Source of the DNA: Labilibaculum sp. K2S
GTDB taxonomy: Bacteria > Bacteroidota > Bacteroidia > Bacteroidales > Marinifilaceae
DNA: 64,000 nt
Assembly (NCBI RefSeq): GCF_030372765.1
Contig: NZ_JAUCMW010000019.1
Location: forward strand, 38,953 to 102,952
Direction of reading: 5' to 3'
The stretch's first letter is position 1; each line of letters begins with the position of its first letter. The position numbers and the translations under genes are program-made. Of the stretch, positions 23,749-34,471 are shown piece by piece. The notes under the pieces were generated by a model, which had not been told where the DNA came from, ran no database searches, and worked only from the letters and a program-made list of their open reading frames with translations.

Positions 23749-25839
23749 ATGAAACAACTTGCAGCAATATTTTTATTGTGTTTATGCATCAATTTTGCTT
23801 ATTCGCAGGAAAAAAGTACTGAAGAAAAACGTGGTGTAGCACTTCTGGCTTCGCCCAAAAAAGATAAAGTGTTGCTGCGTTGGGCGCCTAACCATCATAT
23901 TCTTTGGAAGCAGGCCAGTACAAACGGCTATACTTTGGAACGGTTTGTTTTGTATCGAGATGGCAAACAATTGCCACAGCCCGAATACAAATTATTACAG
24001 GAAGGAATTAAAGCAAATAGTGAGCCATGGTGGGAAAATGCCATGCAGGATTCTCTTGCAGCCGATTACGATTGGCTTTGTGTAGCGGCTCAGGCTATTT
24101 ATGGCAAAGAGTTCGAAATGATTGATGAAAAGCAAAATCCGATGATGCAGATGGTTTATAAAACCAGAGAACAGGAGAATCGGTTTTCATTTGCCATGTT
24201 TGCAGCCGATCAATCGGCCAGAGTGTCGAAGGCAATGGGATTGAATTATACCGATACGGATATCAGGGAGAATGAAATGTATCTGTATCGGGTTTATCCT
24301 ACCCATTTAACTGTTGAGGTGGATACGGGATATGTATATACGGGAGCAGCTGATTATCAACCCTTACAAAAACCATTGGGACTGCATGCTAAGGCAGATG
24401 GAAAAAGAGCATTAATTGTATGGAATCAATTTCTATTATCAACGACTTACAATGCCTATATGGTAGAACGATCGGATGATGGAGGAAACTCTTTTCACTC
24501 AATAAGTGAATCGCCAATGGTTCTTACCTATGGCGATGATGGAGATATTCCTATGGATATGATGAAGCCCGATTCCTTACCTGAATTGTTGAAAGAATAT
24601 CAATATCGAATTTATGGGCGTACTGCTTTTGGCGAAACAGGCCCTTATTCCGATGTGGTTAGTGCAATAGGGAGGCCACAGTATCAAATAGGATATGAAG
24701 ATTTGGATCAGCAGATTAATGATAATGGAGAGGTGGAAATTCGATGGAAACTGGATTCCGTTGGAAAACAATATGTGAAGAATATGAAGGTGCTGAGAGC
24801 TGGCTCATCAACAGGAAATTTTAAGGATGTTTCGGGTGAGTTGAATGGGAAAGCCCGGTCTTTTGTTGATATGGAACCATTAAGCACCAATTATTATAAA
24901 ATTAAGGCAACAGGAGTAAACGACGATAACTTCTATTCGGTGCCATTGCTGGTGCAGCTTCAGGATAGCATTCCTCCAGTGGCACCTCTAAATCTGCAAG
25001 GGCGGATCGATTCTACTGGTTTGGTGCACCTAAGTTGGGATGCAGGCAAAGAAAAAGATATAAATGGTTACCGGGTTTTCCGATCCAATTTCATGATTGA
25101 TGAATTTAGTCAGATTACCAAAGTTCATACTCGCGATACTTTTTTTGTAGACTCCATCGATTTGTACAATCTGACTCCAAAAATATACTACAAGGTAGCG
25201 GCCATCGATCAACGTTTTAATCAATCGGAATTGAGCGAGGCATTACTGCTTCAAAAGCCTGATACTATTCCTCCTGTACCTCCTGTATTTTCGAATTATG
25301 AAATTACCGATGAGGGAATTAGTCTTAGTTGGGTGCATAGTTTTAGTGTTGACACCAAATACGAGAAGCTGTTGAGAAAATCAAAAGAAAGTGTAGTGTG
25401 TGATACCATTGCTCGTTTTTCTAGTACCGATTCCATAAGTTCCTATCTGGATAAAAGTCCTAAAAAAGGAATTGCTTACCAATATTGTATTCTTGCCGAA
25501 GATGCCGGTAAGAACCAATCTCCCGCCGAAAAGTGGTTGCAGGCCGAAATTGCCGATGACGGATTCCGTCCTGAATTGAAAGGAGTGCAAGCAGTGGCAA
25601 AAATAAATGAAGGACATGTGCTTCTTACATGGAAAGCAGCAGAAAATGATGTTGTGCAGGTAAATATATATAGAGATGCAGAGGGAAAAGAATTAACATT
25701 CTATCGGTTCATTCAAAACAAATCGGAATTTAAAGATGTTGATGTAGAGTTAAATACCCACTATCAGTACCGACTGCAGGCTGTGTACAAAGATGGAGGC
25801 AAATCTCCTTTCACCGAACTACTACAAATTCATTACTAA
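23749..25839 (+). CDS. Exported multi-fibronectin type III protein, 696 aa
   Basis: The signal peptide MKQLAAIFLLCLCINFAYSQ is followed by a domain starting 'GVALLASPKKDKVLLRWAPN'. At least four fibronectin III modules come after it, recognisable by 'A.G..V.L.W' openings and 'Y.YRV.A.D' ends: 'RALIVWNQFLLSTTYNAYMV', 'YQYRIYGRTAFGETGPYS', 'LVHLSWDAGKEKDINGYRVF', 'IYYKVAAIDQRFNQSELSE', 'GHVLLTWKAAENDVVQVNIY' and 'HYQYRLQAVYKDGGKSPFTE'. There is no catalytic domain or sorting domain. It lies 50 bp before the giant SprB-type adhesin and probably shares its transcript, so a surface scaffold role next to that adhesin is likely. Confidence 0.85.
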   Translation: MKQLAAIFLLCLCINFAYSQEKSTEEKRGVALLASPKKDKVLLRWAPNHHILWKQASTNGYTLERFVLYRDGKQLPQPEYKLLQEGIKANSEPWWENAMQDSLAADYDWLCVAAQAIYGKEFEMIDEKQNPMMQMVYKTREQENRFSFAMFAADQSARVSKAMGLNYTDTDIRENEMYLYRVYPTHLTVEVDTGYVYTGAADYQPLQKPLGLHAKADGKRALIVWNQFLLSTTYNAYMVERSDDGGNSFHSISESPMVLTYGDDGDIPMDMMKPDSLPELLKEYQYRIYGRTAFGETGPYSDVVSAIGRPQYQIGYEDLDQQINDNGEVEIRWKLDSVGKQYVKNMKVLRAGSSTGNFKDVSGELNGKARSFVDMEPLSTNYYKIKATGVNDDNFYSVPLLVQLQDSIPPVAPLNLQGRIDSTGLVHLSWDAGKEKDINGYRVFRSNFMIDEFSQITKVHTRDTFFVDSIDLYNLTPKIYYKVAAIDQRFNQSELSEALLLQKPDTIPPVPPVFSNYEITDEGISLSWVHSFSVDTKYEKLLRKSKESVVCDTIARFSSTDSISSYLDKSPKKGIAYQYCILAEDAGKNQSPAEKWLQAEIADDGFRPELKGVQAVAKINEGHVLLTWKAAENDVVQVNIYRDAEGKELTFYRFIQNKSEFKDVDVELNTHYQYRLQAVYKDGGKSPFTELLQIHY

Positions 25840-25889
25840 GCAATTATTTTCAGATACCAGATCATTTTATCATCCTAAAAGCCATAACT

Positions 25890-28800
25890 ATGAAATTGAG
25901 ATTTTTACTGTTTTTTATACTTGTTTTTTTATTGGGGAGCTTTTCGGTAAAGGCGCAAGGCTTGAAGTATAATGGGGAGGTGGAGATAAAAATTTTTGTA
26001 AGTCGATTGCAAGCCAAATTGGTTAATGAGAATAAGGATGGAACCCCAGATAATAAGTTAAGAATTAATAAGAAATATGGAACTGGAGATTATTTCGAAT
26101 CTAAATATGTGACCGGAACTTGTTCAGATAATCCCCCAGATTGGGAAGATTGGACTGGATTAAACATGGGATTGCCAATAAGTATTCATTCAAGTAAATA
26201 TAACCTATCGGACACTACTTTGAAGAGCTACTTTGGAATAAATAACAATAAGGTTAGTTTCGAGTTCGAAATATGGGAGTGGCAAGGTAAGACTACTTTG
26301 CATAGTGGGAAAAAGCGTTACTATAGAAGTATTGAATTGGATATATGGGACATAATCAAAAATGATCCTAGTCCCGGGTGGCATAAAATAAGTCCCAAAA
26401 TAGGAGATGGGGCGAATTGGGCTGTTGATTTAGAATATTCCATAACACCACCCTCAGTAAAAATTAATAATTTTCCAGAAATTCCAGAAACTCTAGAAAA
26501 CCCAGGAAAACCAGAAGGAGATACTAGTTTCGAGGAGGGATCAATAGTACCTTTAAAAGTTGATAAGCTTTCTGATTCTAATGTTGAGTATGAATGGATG
26601 GTGCAGATTGATAATGCCACTACTACTGAAAAAACCAACCGTGAGGTTTTAGGTCCGTTTTTCTTTTATGAATATGGAGAATCATTTCCTTGGATTTCGG
26701 CAATTGGCAGAGAGCCGGAAGACGGATATAATCTTCAGTTTTATTCTAATATGTCTCGGGAAGAAATATGGAATGTTACTCAATATGTTATGTTTTATCT
26801 TAAAGATGATCCTTCTGATACTGAATTGGAGGATATGATAGAGCGGAACTTAATAGATGAAACAATTTATATTCCCTATTTTGTTCCTGCAATAGATAGT
26901 AAAACTAAGTCCAATATCACAAAAGAGGCAACCTGTGATTACCTACTTCCCGAATCAAATAAATTTTACCGAAATTTCAAATTTAGAGTACAAACCATTG
27001 TCCGGACTGATGACAAAGATGATTTGAGATGTATTGAGGAGGATAAAGTGATAATTGTTGATGTTTTTCCTCATTATCCTGAGATACAGCCAATCTCTGA
27101 GGCCGATAAAAAGACCGTTACTTGTTCTGGAGGTGACGATGGAGAACTAAAAGTAAGAGTTGATGGTGATTTAGGTACCAATGGTGGTGTTGTGGCATAT
27201 AGGGCAACAGTGTGGAAAACAGATGATACATATTCTGATTCGAAAACTTTCGAAACATCCGAGTTTACCTTTTATAATTTAAGTGAGGGAGATTATGAAC
27301 TAACTGTTAGTAATGGATTTAATCAATCCAATACTGAGAATTATGAAGACAAAGATTCAACGGAATATAATGGATTCTTTTTGTTGGGTCATGAAACAGT
27401 TCCTTTTACAATAAAGGAAAATGAGATAATAAAATTGTCATCTTTTGGATTTGAATCTACTGGGAATTGTGATGAATTTCAGATTATTAATCCTAGCACT
27501 AGTGGAGGTGTTGTATCAAGTGCTTATACTTATAGTTTAACATCTAATGGAGAGTATAGAACGGAATTACCAATTGTGAGCATTGCAGATAAACAACCAG
27601 AGGAGGAGAAGGAGTTTACACTTTGGGTAATGGATGATTTAGCATGTTATCAGAGAGGTAAGTCTAGCTTAATTAAGGATAGTAAATTGGAATTTGCAGT
27701 TCCTGAACCTATAGGGAAGGTATGTTTTGGTGAGTTAGTATCTCATACAGTTTCAGGTGTAGGTGGAAGTGGAGAATATCATTTTTCAATGGATGGTGAG
27801 ATCAACCCTCTTGAAGATTATGCTGAAGATAAGACTTTTACTGATATTGATGCAAAGAAACATACATTCAAAATAAAAGATTCACATGGTTGTACCGCAG
27901 CAGATGTTGAAAGAACATTTGAACAATATGGTCCTATTGAGATTTATGAATTTGAGCGAACAGAAAAGATTGCGGGGAATGAAATTCATATTAGCTGCAA
28001 TGGAGCTAGTGATGGAGAAGTAAAATTTAAAATAAAAGGAGGTACACCAAAATATTCTTATATTCTAACTGGACCAACACCAAAATCGGGAACTGAAATA
28101 AGTGAAAATACGGTAGTTGTTATTCAAGGACTATTATCAGGAGAATATACCTTAACAATTCTTGATAAGAATGGATGTTCGTTAGGAGAGGTCAAAACTT
28201 TTAAATTGGAAGAGCCTTCAATAGTTGAGGTTTACGATTTAAATATCAATAATTATGATGGTTATACATACAGATGCAATGGCTCGGCAGGTGAGATTAA
28301 TTTTAAAGTAAAAGGTGGAATTGCTCCATATACGATTTCTAACGAAAAAAGTACGTGGAGTAATGTGCCTAAGGAGGAATTGAAGACATTTTCTGTTCAG
28401 GGAGCAAAAAGCACATTTGAAATTACAGATGAATTGAATTGTACTGTAAATAGTTTAGTTGATTTGAAAGAGCCGACACCACTTAAGTTAATCGTTGCAT
28501 TAGATACATTTAAATCAGGAGATAAGACGGAAGTTTACAATATAAAGAAACATGGGGGAGTTGGAAATATAGCTCTTACCATTGAAGGTGGAATCCGTCC
28601 CTATGTAGTTCAACTTATTCGGAGTGGTGAAATAGTAGAAGAGGATAGCCCATTGAGTGGTAGTTATACTTTTACAGATAAAAAGGCAGGCGATTATGTA
28701 GTGAGGGTTGAAGGGAAATTTGGAGGTTGTAAAACTGAAAAAAGTGTCACTTTAACTGAACCTGATCCCTTAGTTGCGGCTGTAAAGCTTCCTACTAAGT

Positions 28801-31800
28801 TGAATACTTTTGATATTAAATGTCATGGTGATGATGCAAGGGTTCTGGTAACTCCTTCTGGAGGAATTAAGCCTTACGTAATTACAATTACTGGTAATGG
28901 TAAAACATTGTCAAAAACTGTAAATGGTACTATTGAAACAGATTTTAATTTAAAGGCAGGATCATACACTTTGAGTATTAAAGGTGAGCATAATCCGCTT
29001 ATGGAGATTGAGAAATTTACACTGACAGAGCCAGAAACTCTGGGGGTAAATGTTGTGTCAAGCTTAAATTTTGAGGGAGGGTATCAGATTAAATGCTTTG
29101 AAGAGAGAGGAGAAATAAAGGTGACTCCATCGGGAGGTGTAAGTGATTATAAACTCATTCAGAATAATGGAGTGTCTATTTTGGAGAGAGAAAATATTGA
29201 CGAACCCCAAACATTTAGCACCTTGGATGCAGGCTCGTATCTTTATACAATAACTGATGCTAACGGATGTGAAGAAACAGCAGAAATTGAGCTTAAAAAA
29301 CCTAATCCCTTAGTACTTCATGATCCAGTTTTTAAAATTCCATCTTGTCATCATGATATGATAGATGATATAAATAATGAAAAAGAAGATGGAGAGATTC
29401 AAGTTGATGCTACTGGCGGGTGTGATATCAAAAAATACATATATTCTATTTATAACCACAAGGATAAATCCAATATAGATCTTCCTGGAAAAACTATAGA
29501 TTTTACTGGACTAAAAACAGGGATGTATGATATTAAAGTGACAGATGTTAATGGTTGCTATGCAGAAAAAATAGATCAGAAACTTGAAGAACCAAAATTG
29601 TTATTTTTAGATAAAGTCAATTCGATTGCACCTGAATGCCATAATGATAGTAATGGTAGTTGGACTAGCAAGATTATAGGTGGTACGGGAGGAACATTCA
29701 AGTATTCTATTGATGGTGCAGCAGGTATCGAAACAGGACGAGCTTTTAATCAGTCAGCCAAAAAGGCAGGAAGCTATGAAGTGAGTATCTCTGATGAAAA
29801 TAAATGTGTGTATAAGCAAAATATTGTTGTTCCTATAAAAGATTCCATTGTTAATAGTATGACTATTGCTGGTATTGATGTTTTGGAAGGTGGAAAAGAA
29901 ATTAAATTTAGGTGTTTTGGTGAAACGGTTCAACCATTTCTTATTGTAAATGGAGGAAATCCATTATATTCTGTTGAAATACAGAAGTATGGTAGCTTTT
30001 ATCATAGTTTCTCTAATGTGGCAAACAATACAAAAATTAATTTCCCGGATACTAAAAAACTGAGTAAAGGGACATATTCTGTATTAACTACTGATACATT
30101 AGGATGTCAGTCTGCAAGTGTTAAATTTACTTTAGATCAACCGACACAACTAAAAGTTGGGAAGACCGATTCTAAGTATAGTAATTCGAAAAATGAGTTT
30201 TTTGATTATACTTGTTTTGGTGTAAGTGATATTTTGGGAATATCAGTAAATGGAGGAACAACCCCATATACTATTGAGCATGATGGAGTAATTGAACATT
30301 TGGATGCTGAAGGTAATTATGTGGATTTTGATATAAAGGGAGTACCTCAAATTTTTTTAGTGAAAGACAGTAATGGATGTGAGAATAATTATACCCCTGA
30401 TCTTTTAGAACCATTAAAATTGGAACTTGAATTATCAAAGAATACATATAAATCAGACGATTATAATATCAAATGCTTTGCTGGAACTGATAGCATTTGG
30501 GCAAAAGCTACTGGAGGAATAACTCCTTACACTTTCGAATTGCTGGATAAAAGCAATACTCCAATGGCAAGCAAAGAATCGAATGATGAAGTGTTTTTTG
30601 AAGATCTACCTGCTGGTCTTTATCATGTAAAGGTTACGGGAGCATACAATACCAGTTGTTCTGCTTCTGATACGATTAGCTTAAAACAACCAGATCCTAT
30701 AAATGCAAACATAAATTTGTCCTATCACAAAGGATTTGAAATAAAATGTAAAGGATTAACCGATACTATTAAAGTAGAAGCCTTGGGTGGTATCTCTCCT
30801 TATACAATCCACTTAAAAGGGATGGTACCTGAGGAAGAACTTACTGAAATTGGTGATGAGCAGATTGAGGAGGAATTTACTGAAGTAAAAAATGGACAGG
30901 TAATTTTTAGCGATTTACCAGCCGGCAAATATCAAGTAAGCATTACTGATCAGTTTAAAGCTTGTGAGTATGTAAAGGATACGGTATTAACCGAACCAAC
31001 AGTACTTAAATTTGATATTGAAACATCGCATTACGAAGGCGGGTTCGAAATCAGATGTTCTTATTTAAAAGATTCAGTTAAGATCACTCCTTATGGCGGA
31101 TTGCCAATTACGAATGCATCCAAATATAAAATCGTACAATCGGATGAAGATAATAATCATCAATTAGGAAATATTATTGCCGGAGAGAATCTGGTATTTA
31201 GAAATTTAGAAGCAGGAATGTACAGCTATATAGTTTCTGATGATAATGGGTGTTCTGTTAGCAATGTAGCAACGCTTGTAAAACCGGATTCTTTACAAAT
31301 TACGGGTGTTGATTTTACAATACCAACATGTCACGCAAAGGACATGGGAGACATTTCGAAAAGAACAGACGGGGAAATAAAGGTGCAGGCAACAGGAGGT
31401 GTGAGTTATTATGGAGGCTATTATGATTTTTTGTTAAATAAGATACCGCTTTCAAACGCAAAAGATCGGTTGGATTCAATTAGAGGGATTACAAATGCAA
31501 CATTTATTCAACGGGAAACAGGGGAATACATAGTAGAGGTGACGGATGCAAATGCGTGCATAATAGTAAGAAGCAAGCAGCAATTAAACCAAGCGGATTG
31601 GCTGCATATTGAAAACTTTAATTCTGTTATTCCGGAATGTTACGAAGCAAAAGATGGATTTTGGGAGAGTGAAGTATTGGGTGGAACAAGTACTTCAGGA
31701 AGCTACTCATTTATTATTTCTAAAGATGAGCAGGATTTTAGAAATGGCACAACGGGTAAGGAATGGAATCAGGATCAGTTAGGCAAAGGCAAATACCTTC

Positions 31801-34094
31801 TCGAAATAACTGATGATTTAGGCTGTTACTACAAACAAGAGGAAGAATTACTGCAACCTGCCGAAATGGCCATCGATTTTGATGTGATGGGCGTTACTGA
31901 TTTTGGAAATAATGATGGAGCAGTTCAGGCGAGAGTTAGTGGTGGAAATGGAGACTATCGATACCAATGGTATCACAAAGGTGAAAAATACTCAAATGGT
32001 ACGCTTAAAAAAATTGAAGAGCTTTATGCTGGAGAGTATACTGTTGAAGTTTGGGATAAGAACAATTGTCCCTATGGTAATAATGAGTTTGGAGTTGCGA
32101 ATGGTTTGAAGAAGACGGCTGGTGTAATGGAGCCAGGAGGTAAATTAACTATTGTTGCCAATCCTGTTAAGACCAGTTATTATGGAGCTGAAGATGGTGT
32201 GTTGGAAGTTTCAGCTGTTGGTGGATGGCCTTATGCCGTTTGGCCGGGATATGAATTTTCTTTAAATCAGGGGGTTTGGTTAGTGACCAGTAAATTTGAA
32301 AATTTAAAAGCCGGATTGTACCAATTACGGGTAAAAGATAGTAAAGGAGTAAAAGATTCAATAGAACTGGTAATTGAAGAGCCTGACGAAATTTTGATGG
32401 AATTAGAGAAGAGTAACTGTCTTTGCTTTAACGATGAAAGTGGTAGTGTAAGGGTTAGCGCAACTGGAGGTACTGAACCTTATACCTATGCAATTAATTA
32501 TGCGATCGATTTTTCTAAATCGAATGAATTTACGAATCTAAAAGCAGGGAATTATCGTGTTTTTGTAAAAGATAAGTTGGGTAATATTCAAAATCAATAT
32601 ATTAATGTTGATGAACCGGAGAACCTTAAGGTAGAATTGTCAGATTTGACACATAGTACCTGTAACAGTGGTAACGGTTCTGCGAAGATTGAAATAACAG
32701 GAGGTACGCCGGAATATTATATCAATTGGGGTGATTTTTATCCAGCTAACAAATTACAACCAAACACTCTGGCAGCTGGTAATTATAAAATTGAAGTTAC
32801 TGATGCTAATTCATGTGTAGCTTTACAATCATTTTCAATAGGAGAAAAGAGTGGCCCTGAAATTAGTTTGATGGATCTGAAAGAAGTGAGTTGTCATGAA
32901 TCCACAGATGGGGAAATATCCATTGAAATAACAAATGGGACAGAGCCATATGATGTGATTTGGAAAGGCCTCGAAAGTTTAAATCCAAGAGAAATCAGAC
33001 AATTGGGAAAAGGGAAGTATTCGCTCGTTGTTAGTGATGCAAACAATTGTTTTGCAGAGGCAGAATATGAAATTACGGGTCCTGAAGAATTGGAATTATA
33101 TGTGAGTAGTTTACAATCTCCAAATTGTGTTGGAATTGATGATGGAAGTATTCTGTTGACTGCTGTTGGAGGAAGTCCTGACTATATCTATAATTTAAAT
33201 GGTAAATCAAACATTAACGGATGGTTTCCTAATCTAGGAGCTGGAGGCTTACAAATAGAGGTTACTGATACAAATGCCTGTAAAAAGACTTTAGAGGCTG
33301 AATTGAGTGCGCCAGTGCCTGTTACGATAGAATTGCCTTACGAGTATGTGTTATGCCGGAATCAAACAGAAACAGTAAATTCTGGAGTGGATGGAGCTTC
33401 AAATAAGTGGTTTTTTGGAGGTAATCAATTTAGCGTCAACAACGAGGTAGAACTCACTGAAGAAGGGAATTATCGATTGGTTGTAACAACAGAAAAAGGA
33501 TGTGAGGCTGAGCATGAATTTGCAATAGCATTTCTTGATTATGAAGTGGTGGCTGATTTTATTATTCCTGTTGAGGCCATTGTTGGTGATACTATTGTTG
33601 CAGTTGATATTTCATGGGAGCAGCCCGATTCGGTAAAATGGCATTTCCCAGACGGATTAGAAGTGGTGAAGAAAGAAGAGGCATCAATTTGGTTGAGAAT
33701 ACTGGAAGCGGGAAACCACACAATTGGCATGTCCATTTTTAAAAATGAATGCAACGACTATATGGAAAAGCAAGTTGTAGTTGCGGGTAGCAGTACTAAA
33801 CGGAAAGCAGGATTTATTCAGCCTGATCAAGTTTATATAACTGAGGCAAAATTATATCCTAATCCGAACAGGGGTGATTTCCATTTAAAGCTTCTCTTGA
33901 GTAAAACAGCAGACGTGAGCTTGGAAATATATGATGTAGAAAGAGCTCTTAAAATAGATACTCATGAAGGCCATAATAATGCCGTTTACCAATTCGATTT
34001 CAATAATAGATCCATATTTAGACCAAACAATGTGTATGCAGTTGTAATTATAGTTGGAAAAGAAAGACGAGTACTGAGATTCCTTGTGTACTAA
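25890..34094 (+). CDS. Giant SprB-repeat adhesin with type IX secretion C-terminal sorting domain
   Basis: The signal peptide MKLRFLLFFILVFLLGSFSV...QG starts a 2734-residue protein. After a 400-residue N-terminal region come roughly twenty SprB-type repeats (about 400-2470) with the pattern 'CnG..DG.i.v...GG..PY.y ... L.aG.Y...v.D.nGC ... l.eP..l'; clear units include 'GGIKPYVITITG', 'GGITPYTFELL' and 'GGTEPYTYAI'. A PKD-like stretch follows. Residues about 2645-2734 are a type A sorting domain: 'YITEAKLYPNPNRGDFHLKL', 'VSLEIYDVE' and a hydrophobic C-terminal strand. SprB of Flavobacterium johnsoniae is a mobile surface adhesin of gliding exported by type IX secretion; this protein probably has a related adhesive role. 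No PorP/SprF partner sits beside it, the nearest being 20 kb upstream at 4000. A terminator follows. Confidence 0.92.
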   Translation: MKLRFLLFFILVFLLGSFSVKAQGLKYNGEVEIKIFVSRLQAKLVNENKDGTPDNKLRINKKYGTGDYFESKYVTGTCSDNPPDWEDWTGLNMGLPISIHSSKYNLSDTTLKSYFGINNNKVSFEFEIWEWQGKTTLHSGKKRYYRSIELDIWDIIKNDPSPGWHKISPKIGDGANWAVDLEYSITPPSVKINNFPEIPETLENPGKPEGDTSFEEGSIVPLKVDKLSDSNVEYEWMVQIDNATTTEKTNREVLGPFFFYEYGESFPWISAIGREPEDGYNLQFYSNMSREEIWNVTQYVMFYLKDDPSDTELEDMIERNLIDETIYIPYFVPAIDSKTKSNITKEATCDYLLPESNKFYRNFKFRVQTIVRTDDKDDLRCIEEDKVIIVDVFPHYPEIQPISEADKKTVTCSGGDDGELKVRVDGDLGTNGGVVAYRATVWKTDDTYSDSKTFETSEFTFYNLSEGDYELTVSNGFNQSNTENYEDKDSTEYNGFFLLGHETVPFTIKENEIIKLSSFGFESTGNCDEFQIINPSTSGGVVSSAYTYSLTSNGEYRTELPIVSIADKQPEEEKEFTLWVMDDLACYQRGKSSLIKDSKLEFAVPEPIGKVCFGELVSHTVSGVGGSGEYHFSMDGEINPLEDYAEDKTFTDIDAKKHTFKIKDSHGCTAADVERTFEQYGPIEIYEFERTEKIAGNEIHISCNGASDGEVKFKIKGGTPKYSYILTGPTPKSGTEISENTVVVIQGLLSGEYTLTILDKNGCSLGEVKTFKLEEPSIVEVYDLNINNYDGYTYRCNGSAGEINFKVKGGIAPYTISNEKSTWSNVPKEELKTFSVQGAKSTFEITDELNCTVNSLVDLKEPTPLKLIVALDTFKSGDKTEVYNIKKHGGVGNIALTIEGGIRPYVVQLIRSGEIVEEDSPLSGSYTFTDKKAGDYVVRVEGKFGGCKTEKSVTLTEPDPLVAAVKLPTKLNTFDIKCHGDDARVLVTPSGGIKPYVITITGNGKTLSKTVNGTIETDFNLKAGSYTLSIKGEHNPLMEIEKFTLTEPETLGVNVVSSLNFEGGYQIKCFEERGEIKVTPSGGVSDYKLIQNNGVSILERENIDEPQTFSTLDAGSYLYTITDANGCEETAEIELKKPNPLVLHDPVFKIPSCHHDMIDDINNEKEDGEIQVDATGGCDIKKYIYSIYNHKDKSNIDLPGKTIDFTGLKTGMYDIKVTDVNGCYAEKIDQKLEEPKLLFLDKVNSIAPECHNDSNGSWTSKIIGGTGGTFKYSIDGAAGIETGRAFNQSAKKAGSYEVSISDENKCVYKQNIVVPIKDSIVNSMTIAGIDVLEGGKEIKFRCFGETVQPFLIVNGGNPLYSVEIQKYGSFYHSFSNVANNTKINFPDTKKLSKGTYSVLTTDTLGCQSASVKFTLDQPTQLKVGKTDSKYSNSKNEFFDYTCFGVSDILGISVNGGTTPYTIEHDGVIEHLDAEGNYVDFDIKGVPQIFLVKDSNGCENNYTPDLLEPLKLELELSKNTYKSDDYNIKCFAGTDSIWAKATGGITPYTFELLDKSNTPMASKESNDEVFFEDLPAGLYHVKVTGAYNTSCSASDTISLKQPDPINANINLSYHKGFEIKCKGLTDTIKVEALGGISPYTIHLKGMVPEEELTEIGDEQIEEEFTEVKNGQVIFSDLPAGKYQVSITDQFKACEYVKDTVLTEPTVLKFDIETSHYEGGFEIRCSYLKDSVKITPYGGLPITNASKYKIVQSDEDNNHQLGNIIAGENLVFRNLEAGMYSYIVSDDNGCSVSNVATLVKPDSLQITGVDFTIPTCHAKDMGDISKRTDGEIKVQATGGVSYYGGYYDFLLNKIPLSNAKDRLDSIRGITNATFIQRETGEYIVEVTDANACIIVRSKQQLNQADWLHIENFNSVIPECYEAKDGFWESEVLGGTSTSGSYSFIISKDEQDFRNGTTGKEWNQDQLGKGKYLLEITDDLGCYYKQEEELLQPAEMAIDFDVMGVTDFGNNDGAVQARVSGGNGDYRYQWYHKGEKYSNGTLKKIEELYAGEYTVEVWDKNNCPYGNNEFGVANGLKKTAGVMEPGGKLTIVANPVKTSYYGAEDGVLEVSAVGGWPYAVWPGYEFSLNQGVWLVTSKFENLKAGLYQLRVKDSKGVKDSIELVIEEPDEILMELEKSNCLCFNDESGSVRVSATGGTEPYTYAINYAIDFSKSNEFTNLKAGNYRVFVKDKLGNIQNQYINVDEPENLKVELSDLTHSTCNSGNGSAKIEITGGTPEYYINWGDFYPANKLQPNTLAAGNYKIEVTDANSCVALQSFSIGEKSGPEISLMDLKEVSCHESTDGEISIEITNGTEPYDVIWKGLESLNPREIRQLGKGKYSLVVSDANNCFAEAEYEITGPEELELYVSSLQSPNCVGIDDGSILLTAVGGSPDYIYNLNGKSNINGWFPNLGAGGLQIEVTDTNACKKTLEAELSAPVPVTIELPYEYVLCRNQTETVNSGVDGASNKWFFGGNQFSVNNEVELTEEGNYRLVVTTEKGCEAEHEFAIAFLDYEVVADFIIPVEAIVGDTIVAVDISWEQPDSVKWHFPDGLEVVKKEEASIWLRILEAGNHTIGMSIFKNECNDYMEKQVVVAGSSTKRKAGFIQPDQVYITEAKLYPNPNRGDFHLKLLLSKTADVSLEIYDVERALKIDTHEGHNNAVYQFDFNNRSIFRPNNVYAVVIIVGKERRVLRFLVY

Positions 34095-34130
34095 AGTGAT
34101 TTAAAAAGTTTCCTGATGGTTTTGATTAGA

Positions 34131-34165
34131 AGAGGCTATCTCATTTGAGACAGCCTCTTTTTGTT
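34131..34165 (+). terminator. Rho-independent terminator after the adhesin gene
   Basis: The stem 'agaggctatctc' / 'gagacagcctct' (12 bp with one A-C mismatch) has a 4-base loop 'attt' and is followed by TTTTTG. It lies 37 bp past the stop at 34094. Confidence 0.9.
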
Positions 34166-34471
34166 TAGAATGAATTCTAATTTGTGGAGAGAGGGATTAT
34201 GCATCTCTATACTTGTTATGAATATCAAATGGGTTCTCGTCCCTTTCAATATAGTTTAGCCCCAAAAAAGACTGGAGTAAAATTTCACATTTAAAAGAGT
34301 TAAATTTAGGGCATATCGAAAACAAAATTATAATCATATGAAACTATGATATTAACTGGGGAAGAAGTATAAAAGTGTTATTATCTGTATTTACAAATCA
34401 AATATCTAAAAATAAATATCGAGCAAGCAGCTAACTATTAATTTGGTGCTTCGAGACTTTCTTTTAGTGAT
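34166..34471 (+). other. A/T-rich gap before the hydrolase block
   Basis: Between the adhesin terminator and the esterase scrap I see no gene. The promoter of the GH127-led transcript could be here or in 34801-34887. No clear -33/-7 pair or operator palindrome stands out. Confidence 0.3.

Noticed and set aside
26321..26638. 105-residue minus-strand frame inside the adhesin gene
   Set aside because: It is a shadow of the 2734-codon frame, with no start signal or family match.
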